A stretch of DNA of 64,000 bases. Origin: Sorex araneus (Eukaryota; Chordata; Mammalia; Eulipotyphla; Soricidae). Location: the NCBI RefSeq assembly GCF_027595985.1, contig NC_073303.1, forward strand, positions 326,739,679-326,803,678, read 5' to 3'. Position 1 is the stretch's first letter; every line of letters begins with the position of its first letter. The position numbers were made by a program, and so were the translations under genes. Below, in pieces: positions 55,977-64,000 of this stretch. Under the pieces are notes generated by a model, which was not told the origin of the DNA, did not search any database, and saw only the letters and a program-made list of their open reading frames with translations.

Positions 55977-56107
55977 CAGTTATGTATAATAGGGGTCCAA
56001 ATTTTTTCTTTCATGTGTGAGGATTGGCCTAAGTCTATTTAATTATATTTTGTGAGTTATATATAATAGGGGTCCAAATTTTTTCTTTCATGGGTGAGGA
56101 TTGGCTA
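55977..56107. repeat. Direct duplication, 79-bp period
   Basis: 'agttat.tataataggggtc' through 'gaggattggc' is at 55977-56028 and 56056-56107, a local duplication inside the old L1. Confidence 0.9.
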
Positions 56108-56218
56108 ACAGCTGATGATGCTCAGAATTTACTCCTGGTGTTCTCAGGGACTTTATTTGAACCAGATTTGGCCACATGCAAGGCAAACTACTTAGCCCCT
56201 GTTATTATCTCTATTAAC
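56108..56218 (-). mobile_element. SOR-type SINE, shortened
   Basis: 'gatgatgctcagaatttact', 'tggccacatgcaaggcaaac', 'tacttagcccctg'. The poly(T) side is lost. Confidence 0.75.
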
Positions 56219-56284
56219 CCAATAATTTTCCTTAGCATGTGGATATTTATTTTCCTAACGCAATTATTTCAAAGTAAATAATTC

Positions 56285-57030
56285 AACTTTTAAATGGGTA
56301 AAGAATCCTGAGTTGACTTTTTATTCCAAAGAAAATATATAATTGGCCAATTGATAAATGAAAAAGTATTCAACATCAAGAAAATGCAAACCATAAAGTA
56401 CAAGTTTTCACACCTAATAAATGAAAACAATAAAAAATTAAAATAACAAATGTTGGTGAAGATGTGGAGAAAAGAGAACATGTGTGAAATATTGGCAGAA
56501 ATGCTAATATAGCTACTACCAAAAACATTATGGAGAGTCCTCAAATTATTAAAAATAGGACTACATGTATTTCAGAAATTCTATTTCCAGATAAATAGCC
56601 AAGGGAAATGAAATCAATATCTGGAAGATATGTCTGTGTCCTCATGTTCATTTCAGCATTACTCACAGTAGCTATGATGTGTAAAAACTCCAAGTGTTTC
56701 TGATTGGCAGCACAGAAGACACAATGCTAAGTGAAAAAAAAAAATCCCAAACACAAATGCTATATTGCATCACTTATATGTTGAATTAAAAAAATTAATT
56801 TATAGAAACAGACAAGTAGTAGTTGTCAGGGTGAAGCATAGGGAAGACAAGAAGGTATTGGTCAAAGTGTACAAAGGTTAAGTAATGAGATGACAAAGTG
56901 CTGAGATATAATGTGCAGTATGGTGGCTATAGTTGATAGTACACTTTATTCTTGAAATTTGCTAGGAAGGTGGAACACTTTCTAAACACTCATATTAAGG
57001 GCAATTATGAAAGATAATAAATGTTAGATG
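56285..57030 (+). mobile_element. Old L1 ORF2 end and 3' UTR, 3' half of an inverted L1
   Basis: 'aaatgggtaaagaatcctga', 'tgttggtgaagatgtggaga', 'catgttcatttcagcattac', 'caatgctaagtgaaa', then 3' UTR 'atggtggctatagttgatag'. The plus-strand order continues exactly where the minus-strand half at 55640 leaves off. Confidence 0.88.
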
Positions 57031-57063
57031 ATTTTCGGTTATCATTTAACAATGTATCCTGTA

Positions 57064-57291
57064 TCATTGTCTTTCTGTTGTTCACCGATAACATCTCCAT
57101 TTGTCCTAGCCCTGAGATTTTAGCAGCCTCTCTTTACTCGTCCTTCCCAATGGTGCCACACTGGAGGCTCTTTCAGGATCAGGGCAATGAGACCCACCAT
57201 TGTTACTGTTTTTGGCATATCAAATACACCACGGGGAGCTTGCCAGGCTCTGTCATGTGGGCAGGATACTCTTGTAGTTTGCCGGTTTCTC

Positions 57292-57297
<6 letters not shown>
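57064..57297 (-). mobile_element. Type-1 SINE, long variant
   Basis: 'gttactgtttttggcatatc', 'caccacggggagcttgccag', 'tgtgggcaggatactcttgt' are type-1. Between 'aacatctccatt' and 'cattgttactg' about 110 bases replace the usual short segment. The tRNA head is missing. Confidence 0.82.

Positions 57298-57330
<33 letters not shown>
57292..57330. repeat. (GA)n microsatellite
   Basis: Begins where the type-1 SINE normally reads 'ctccgagagg'; likely grown from it. Confidence 0.93.
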
Positions 57331-59374
57331 ACTAGACAATAAGAGGTCATGTGACTGTGGATGTGACTGCCTAGCTACTGGGAAAAGGGGGATCTGGGTG
57401 GAGGAGGCCCAGTCCCAACCCGAGCAGGCTTGGAGATCTTAGCCCTGGTTCCCATGCACCTGGCTTGCTCTGCCAGTTCCTTCTTGTGTGAGGCTCATCC
57501 AAGTGTGTGGAGAGTGGCCTTGAGCATGGCTGTGTCTGGGTTCCAGAGGTCTTCGGCTGCCAGGGCTCTGCTCGGGGCAGGGAGGGAAATTCAACCCACC
57601 CCCTGCCCAGGGGCCCCAGTGAAGACAGCAATGTATATCGGTACCAAATCATCTCAAATATATACAATTCTATCAATTAGACCACAGTAAAGTTGTGAGG
57701 GGAGTATACTTATAGGGTCTTTGGAGCTGAAAAAAGAAGTAAATGGTAGGATCATCTAAAGACTTACTTTCAGTTCAAATAACCCCATGCAGAATAAAGA
57801 TATTTGCTAAAATCATCTGTGGATGCCCAAAGTGCTCACTGGTATTTTGTCTACACTGGTCTCCAAGGGGGAAAATAGTGTTCTATACCCCATCGCATAA
57901 AATATTGAAAAAAATAATTAAAATAATTTCAAAAGTCAGAGGAAGAATTTAGAAAGATTCAGGATGAGATTGAGCTTTGCCTCCATAGTTCTCACTTTAA
58001 CAATCTTCCTGGCACAGGTGATGGGACTTTTGCAGCTTGCTCCTTCCCTCTCCATGTAGCCCTTCCCTCCTTCTATTCTCTGGGAAGTTCTTTATATTTG
58101 GAACAACTAAACATTTGCTCAGGGGCTTGTAAATTTGCCAACTTGATAAAGGAAGTGAAGAAAATTATTTTTCAGTCCCTACAGCTCTAGCTGAGGTTCT
58201 ACTCATTGTTTAAGTTCTTAGGGAACCAAAACTAAGACCTAACTGGAGAAAATAGCCAAATAACTTAGAAGTATTAATAGAGTACATTGTCTTTCATCAC
58301 ATTAGATGCATTGTTTTGTTAAATTCTCATGGGCTTTACTCCTTTAGTAGCACTGATTATCTTGGGAGAGTAAGGTGAGGAACATAAACTTTATAGGACC
58401 GAGTCAGGAATGTGTCATTACAGGGCTGTACATTCTTTCTTTTTCTTATATAGCTCCTTCATGGTATGACTATATCTTTCTAGGTCCTCCAATTCTGTGA
58501 GCTCTTCAAGTTCTCCCTACTCCCACTTTACTGTTCTCTTAAGCCACTTTAACTCTGTAAGAATGCAAATAAGTAGGGTAAGAGATGCACAGGAAATGAT
58601 TAGAGTGATGAGAGAGCTATGGATTTGAGAGAAGGATGGGAAAGTATGAGAAGAGAGATGTTGCATGGGACACTGGCATGAACAGTGAATCATTGGTCAT
58701 AGAACAGAGCCCAAATGTAGACTTGAATTTTCTAGAGTCTACAGATGTTTGAGCACTTCTGTTACATGCCCACAAGTAACATTTATGTTTCCCATATGCA
58801 TACAGATATTACCTAAGAAGTAATACCATCTTCCCACCATCTCTTAAAATCTTATGGCAAGTTTGGAGGAAGGTATTTATTTGAGAATTGATCCCAGGGA
58901 GAGAGCAGAAGTAAGGAACAAAAAAGTGAAAGTGGGTAGAAGGAAAGATACCTGTAAGATTCAACCCAGACTTTGTGCAGAGTCTCAGGAACTGTCAGAA
59001 CAAATGAGCATTGAGGAAATAATCACCCTAAGTTCCCATGCTCCAATAGTCACATGTCCTTTGAGTATGAATGCGGTCAGTGGGCCCCCATCATTAGCCA
59101 CAGAGGCACTCTAAGGTAGGAACAAGAGCACAGACAATGGGTCTGTGATGACAGCTGGCAGGTCCCTCCTGCTATAAGGAAGTACAGGCTACTTCAGCAG
59201 TGGTTACATCAAAGAGAAGGCAAGAGGTCCCCAGGACTAAAATGAACAGCTAGTCCATGACATTCTCTCTATGTGGAGCCTAGTATTAATGGTCCAGAAA
59301 CCTCTTCACCAGAATGTTCTATATAAATGGACCTGACATTGCTATATTAGTTTATTAATGAATTAATTAACTTA
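57331..59374. other. Long stretch without recognised gene
   Basis: About 2 kb. 57390-57620 is GC-richer and may be an unnamed repeat (see 50935). ORFs of 86 and 101 codons there show no domain. Confidence 0.45.
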
Positions 59375-59545
59375 TTTTTGGATTTGGTACCACATCAAGA
59401 AGTGCTCAGGGCTAACTCCTGGTTCTCTGCTCAACGATCACTCCTGGAGGTGCTCCAGGGATTGCATTTGCTGCTGCTGATCAAGTTGGTTAGCTGGCTA
59501 CAAGGCAAATGTATTAATCCCTGTACTATCTCTGAGTCCTGTTAT
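59375..59545 (-). mobile_element. SOR-type SINE
   Basis: 'gaagtgctcagggctaactc', 'ctgctcaacgatcactcctg', 'ctacaaggcaaatgtattaa'. Confidence 0.85.
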
Positions 59546-59654
59546 GCCCATTTGTGTCCAAGAGTGAAGTTAGCCTAGGGCAAGACCAAAAGGAAAGAAT
59601 AATGAAGAACACACAGACCTCTGAGGAAGCTGGCCATGAAGTTATCCCATCTTG

Positions 59655-59880
59655 GAACTGAGGTCAGTAGATACAAGGGCCAATAGGACTGCTCCAGGGA
59701 TGGAAGTGTGCAACAAGTGGTGGGGACAGAGGGCATTTAGAATAGAGAAGAAAGGGACCATTACAAGGATAGTTGGAATGAAAACCCTGAACAAGAACTG
59801 AGCACTGAAAGTAGATAAAGGACAAATATCACTTTTCAGTACCTGAAGTACAAACCATAATGTCAAAAGAAGAGAGTGAG

Positions 59881-59915
<35 letters not shown>

Positions 59916-60132
59916 GATAGACACAAAGAAGAAAAGTGCCTGCCATAGAGGCAGGCTGGGGTAGGGGTGAAGGGAAGGGTAGGAGGGAATCTGGGAATAT
60001 TGGTGGTGAGAAATATATGGTGAAGGGAGGGGTGTTGAAACATTGAGAGACTGAAGCCAAATCATGATCAACTTTGTAACCATATCTCACGGTGATTCAA
60101 TTACAAATAAAAATAAATTAAAAAATAAAAAG
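59655..60132 (+). mobile_element. L1 3' UTR, 5'-truncated
   Basis: 'caagggccaataggactgct', 'gcactgaaagtagataaagg', 'gtgcctgccatagaggcagg', ending 'ctcacggtgattcaattaca' and an A-rich tail. It matches the 3' UTR of the 7.4-kb L1 and includes a (GACA)n run at 59880-59912. Confidence 0.92.
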
Positions 60133-61099
60133 CCATCTAGTCTACGACTTTAACAATGAGAATGGGTTGATGATAAATAATTCAGGGCATTTTTCCAAGG
60201 CAAAGTTATGTGTGTGCAGCTTTTATATATTACAAAACATTAGCTTATAAATTACAAAAATATATATTTTTTTTCTCAAAATCCCTGTAATGCTAATATT
60301 TTATCTTCCTAAGAATTTAGTTTGTTGCCCTCAATTTGCAATAGCTTCCTATAAGTTCCATTAATTTATGAGGTACCCTCTAGATAGGGATGGTGAATAG
60401 TGGAGGGAAGACAAGTAGAACTTCACAGGCAGCTCTCTGGGGACAGGAACAGCTTCCTCTGCTCCCGAGACAGTGCTGTGGAGCCCTGTTTGTGGCATCT
60501 GTTCTGAGCATGACTCATTCTCAGCAACCTTTGCAACACATCCATTAGAAGTACAGTGAGAGACCTCCTGTGTGAGAGAAACTAGGATGACAAACCCATT
60601 ACATGTTTAAATGTGCATGGCAAGAAAATTCCAAATCTGTCAAACTTTTAGACAAGGTTGTTGTCTGGCCTTCCTGCTGCAGCTGATTTGGGTTAGTGAA
60701 ATATGACGTTTGACTTCATATCTTTGTAGGATTAGTTGCTAGGTAATTCAAGGCACCTTTGCCTTCTGACTCAGAAAAGCTGCCATTTATCTGAAACTCA
60801 CAAAAGAAGGGTTATAAATACTCACTTTCCATCAATTCATATTTAACAAGTCATCCAAATTAAGACCAATTTATTATGAGGACCCAAAACACTCTCAAAT
60901 TCTACTTTCTGAGCCTAATCCTCTTATGAACTGCTGCATGAATAATTTGGACTGCCACAAATGCGTATTTTGTTATTTAAAAAAGACCCTGAATGCTTAG
61001 TTACAATACCAAAGGCATGATGGCACAATGCATGAATAAAATAAATAATAAGCCAGGCTTCATAAAAAATTTAAGCTGTTGCTTTGTGAGCCACTGTCA
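60133..61099. other. No recognised feature
   Basis: AT-rich; nothing supported. 'gagcatgactcattctcag' near 60507 is AP-1-like by chance frequency. Confidence 0.45.
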
Positions 61100-62205
61100 A
61101 GAGAATAAAAAGACAGGCACAGAGATAAAATAGTTGCAAAAAATAACCTGATAAAGGATTGTGATTCAAAATATAGGAAAGCACTCACATAATTCAGCAA
61201 TAAAAAAATGAACAAAACAACTGAAAAGTGGGCAAAAGACAGATAGCTCACCCTAGGAGATATGCAGACAGCCAGTAGGGATAGAAGGGGTTCTCTATAG
61301 CAGATGCAAGTCAGAACAACAAATGAGACACCATGTGAGTCAGGGTGGGCAAAATCTGAAAACACTGACACAGCAAATGCCAATGATGATATGGAGCAAG
61401 AACAACTCTCACTGATTGATGGTGGGAATGCAACCTGGTCTAGATACTTTGAAAAACAATGCAGTGGTTTCTTACAAAAGTGAACATCATCTTCTCTTAT
61501 CATACAGGAATTTTTGTATGTGGTATTCACACAAATTGTTGAAAATGTATGTCTATATATAGACCTGCACCTGAATATTTTTATCAACTTCATAATAATT
61601 TCCCAAATTAGGAAGAAGGATATGTAAGGATATGCTTCAGTCAGTGAATGGGTGAAGAACCTGTTTATCATAGCCAGAAAATGGGACTAGAACAGAATTT
61701 CAAGTTATGAAAACTTAAATGCATATTATTAGGAAAAATAAGTCTGAAAAGACTAAGGCTATCATTTATTGGTTCCAACTCAATGATGTTTTAGAAAAAG
61801 TAAAACTATGGAGACAATAAAATAGTCTGTTACTGCCAGAAAAGAGGAAATGGGCAGGAATGAGCAGGGAAAGTGCAGAGAAATTTTAGACAGTGAACAT
61901 ATATGATGTGATATAGAATGTTGGATTCATGCATTGCACATATGTTTAAATCTATGGAATGTACAGCACCAAGTGAATTCTAATGTGAACTAAGAATGTT
62001 GGTGTTTGGACTCTGAATTATGCACTAATGATGTGTCAGTGCAACTCTCTCCATTGCAAAACATGTGGCATTCTGGTGCAAAATAGGAGAAGTCGTGTGT
62101 GTTGGGACAGTAGGGTGAGCAGGTGTTAGGAGATCTTTATACCTTCTGCTCAGTTTTGCTTCAAACTTTTGTGAAAAATAAACTCCTTTTGAAAGGGGGA
62201 AAATG
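61100..62205 (+). mobile_element. Old L1M ORF2 end and 3' UTR
   Basis: 'attcagcaataaaaaaatga', 'aagtgggcaaaagacagata', 'gttgaaaatgtatgtctata', then 3' UTR 'ggaatgtacagcaccaagtg', 'actaatgatgtgtcagtg' and 'aataaactccttttgaaa' at the end. This is the order of ancient mammalian L1M copies. The 203-codon minus ORF over it is antisense chance. Confidence 0.82.
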
Positions 62206-62344
62206 ATCCCAAGATAAAAGCAAGTACTTAAAGTTCCAAAGGTCTCCTTCGTACACAGCATTTGCAATCTTCCATTTTACAAAGACTAAAGAGAAAAGGT
62301 TAGGTTACTACTTAGCCACAGAGCAGAAACTTTTTTTTTTTAAA

Positions 62345-63608
62345 TTTTTTATTGAGTCACCATGTGGAAAGTTACAAAGTTTTCAGGTTTAAATCTCAGT
62401 TATACAATGCTCGAATACCCATCCCTTCACCAGTGCTCATATTCCACCACCAAGAATCCCAGTATAGCTCCACCCCGCCCCCTCACACCCCTAACCCCCC
62501 CACGCCCCTAGCCCCCCCACCCTAAGCCCCCCCCCCCAGCCTGTGTAACTAATAAATTTCACTTTACTTTCACTTTGATTGCATACAATATTTCAACAAA
62601 ACTCACTGTTATTGTTTGGAGAGTCTCTCCCCTAAAGTCAGACCTGCTGAAAAGGAAGCATTAGATAATTTGTTTTCCATTGCTGAGGATGAAGAGGTAT
62701 GAGGTCGAGTGACCACACTTAGCGGCCTCTCAGTTTTGGGTTTCTGTATTTTAGTATTTTAGTAACTAAGTCCAGAGAGATATCTGCCAGAAGTTGCATC
62801 ATTGCCAACTTGTACTTCTCAGTTACATTATATTCCACCTCAAGAGAAACAGTGACCAAAGTACAAAGACAATCTACAGAATGGGAAAGGATATTTATGC
62901 AGTACCCATCCGATAAAGGGTTGATAACCAGGATATACAATGCACTGGTTGAACTCCACAAGAAGAAAACTGCCAACCCGATCAAAAAATGGGGTGATGA
63001 AATGAACAGAAGCTTTCCTAAAGAAGAAATCCAAATGGCTCAGAGGCACATGAGAAAATGTTCCACATCACTAATCATCAGGGAAATGCAGATCAAAACA
63101 ACCATGAGATATCATCTCACACCACAGAGACTGGCCCACATCCCAAAAAACAAAAGCAACCGGTGTTGGCGTGGATGCGGGGAGAAAGGGACTCTTCTTC
63201 ACAGCTGGTGGGAATGCCGACTGGTTCAGCCCTTTTGGAAAACAATATGGACGATTCTCAAAAAATTAGAAATTGAGCTTCCATTTGACCCAGCAATACC
63301 ACTCCTGGGAATATATCCCGGAGAGGCAAAACGGTATAGTAGAGATGGCATTTGTATTTCTATGTTCATTGCAGCACTGTTTACAATAGCCAGAATCTGG
63401 AAAAAACCAGAGTACCCCAAAACAGATGACTGGTTAAAGAAACTCTGGTACATCTACACAATGGAATACTATGTAGCTGTCAGAAAACATGAAGTTATGA
63501 AATTTGCATATAAATGGATCAACATGGAAAGTATCATGTTGAGTGAAATGAGTCAGAAAGAAAGAGACAGACATAGAAAGATTGCACTCATATGTGGAAT
63601 ATAATGTA
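62345..63608 (-). mobile_element. Young L1 with 5' inversion (twin priming), 17-bp TSD
   Basis: The L1 is on the minus strand: poly(T) then reversed 3' UTR (62345-62838), then its ORF2 part turned round to the plus strand (62839-63608). The target duplication 'acagagcagaaactttt' is perfect at 62328-62344 and 63609-63625. 'gtggaatataatgtaac' occurs at the outer end of the inverted piece and, reversed, at the inner end of the 3' piece (62822-62838). Confidence 0.95.
62839..63604 (+). pseudogene. L1 ORF2 C-terminal part, open but truncated
   Basis: One frame stays open from upstream of the inversion junction to TAA, about 255 codons of ORF2p after the reverse transcriptase. Visible: 'QRQSTEWERIFMQYPSDKGL', a cysteine/histidine cluster 'CWRGCGEKGTLLHSWWEC' (C119, C123, H131, C136 of the 264-codon frame, as in the ORF2p C-terminal CCHC), 'FDPAIPLLGIYPG', and the end 'DRHRKIALICGI'. 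No endonuclease or RT domain, no promoter. The intact frame and the fresh target duplication make it the youngest L1 here. Confidence 0.93.
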
Positions 63609-63707
63609 ACAGAGCAGAAACTTTTAAGAGTTCTGTTTCAGTAAACTCATTGTGGTATTTAAGTAATAATTTATACGAATATTTTAAAGTTTCCAACAAC
63701 TATGAGC

Positions 63708-63876
63708 TGCTTTTGGCCTTCAGACCACAAGTAGTGGTGCTCAGGCCTACTCCCCAGCTTGGTGCCATGAGGTCTCTCCGGGTGGTGTTCCAGAAGCCAC
63801 AGGGGGCTGAAAACAAATCTGGGCTTCCTGCAGGCAAAGCATGAGTTCTGGCCTGTTGAGCTATCTCTTAGGCCCC
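63708..63876 (-). mobile_element. SOR-type SINE
   Basis: 'agtagtggtgctcaggccta', 'gtggtgttccagaagccaca', 'caggcaaagcatgagttctg', 'gagctatctcttaggcccc'. The remaining bases to 64000 hold nothing I recognise. Confidence 0.82.
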
Positions 63877-64000
63877 AAATATGAGTTTTAAAGAATGTTC
63901 TATTTTCTTGCCTCTCGGGTATACAGGAGAATCAGTATTCTGGCCCTGAATCAGTCCCCAGTTCTACCCTGCACCCCTGAAGCATAGTGAACAAGACCAA

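Larger units (their letters stand above)
55640..56282 (-). mobile_element. Old L1 ORF2 piece, inverted 5' half of an L1
   Basis: 'gatgttagccctttatcaga', 'ccattccataggttgccttt', 'tgttttcttctaggagtttt', 'aataggggtccaaatttttt', 'agcatgtggatattta' follow reverse ORF2 order. A SINE at about 56105-56218 and a 79-bp-period duplication interrupt it. It pairs with the plus-strand half at 56285-57030. Confidence 0.85.

Noticed and set aside
61060-61671. 203-codon minus ORF
   Set aside because: It is the antisense of an old L1 ORF2 end on the plus strand.

Overview
This is gene-poor nuclear DNA of a mammal. The most abundant repeat is a tRNA-headed SINE whose body (tRNA-like head, a block like 'catatggtcccctgagcac', then 'ggtgtgacccaaaaag' and an A-tail) matches the SOR-type SINE of shrews. 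Together with its LINE-1 lineage this points to a soricid insectivore, most like Sorex. That assignment rests on recognition of the repeats, not on a search. I see no host protein-coding exon, no RNA gene, and nothing prokaryotic or viral beyond one probable retroviral LTR. The window is best read as intergenic DNA or a large intron.

Layout. 1-1.14 kb: minus-strand L1-tailed element with an ORF1 coiled-coil remnant and a CpG-rich cassette. 3-3.3 kb: a (CT)n tract. 4.5-5.4 kb: 5'-truncated L1 (+). 7.4-12.5 kb: the main L1, minus strand, with target-site duplication (TSD), two nested SINEs, and the ORF2 endonuclease region deleted. 15.6-16.7 kb: old L1 pieces mixed with SINEs. 20.9-21.8 kb: an L1-tailed element and a SINE that used the same target, leaving three TSD copies. 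26.0-26.9 and 36.0-36.8 kb: ORF-less L1-tailed elements carrying GC-rich units repeated in tandem. 27.3-27.8 kb: probable solo LTR. 32.3-35.2 kb: the longest repeat-poor stretch. 38.7-39.2 kb: an ancient mammalian repeat. 45-46 kb: a 48-bp tandem duplication, an L1 tail, a MIR and a perfect hairpin. 53.0-53.3 kb: a 320-bp TTCC/TCCC tract. 55.6-57.0 kb: an ancient L1 whose two halves face away from each other (5' inversion). 59.7-60.1 and 61.1-62.2 kb: L1 tail and old L1M (+). 62.3-63.6 kb: a young L1 with a 5' inversion and a 17-bp perfect TSD.

How the parts work together. The active principle here is L1 retrotransposition. ORF1p and ORF2p of full-length L1 copies elsewhere supply the machinery. 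A-tailed SOR SINEs and the ORF-less L1-tailed elements look like passengers. A second SINE form shares the tRNA head but ends in a TGACAG-like repeat rather than poly(A), so how it is mobilised is an open question. The most interesting material is the ORF-less L1-tailed family (GC-rich tandem 5' units joined straight to an L1 3' tail), the two inversion events, and the site hit twice at 20.86-21.85 kb.
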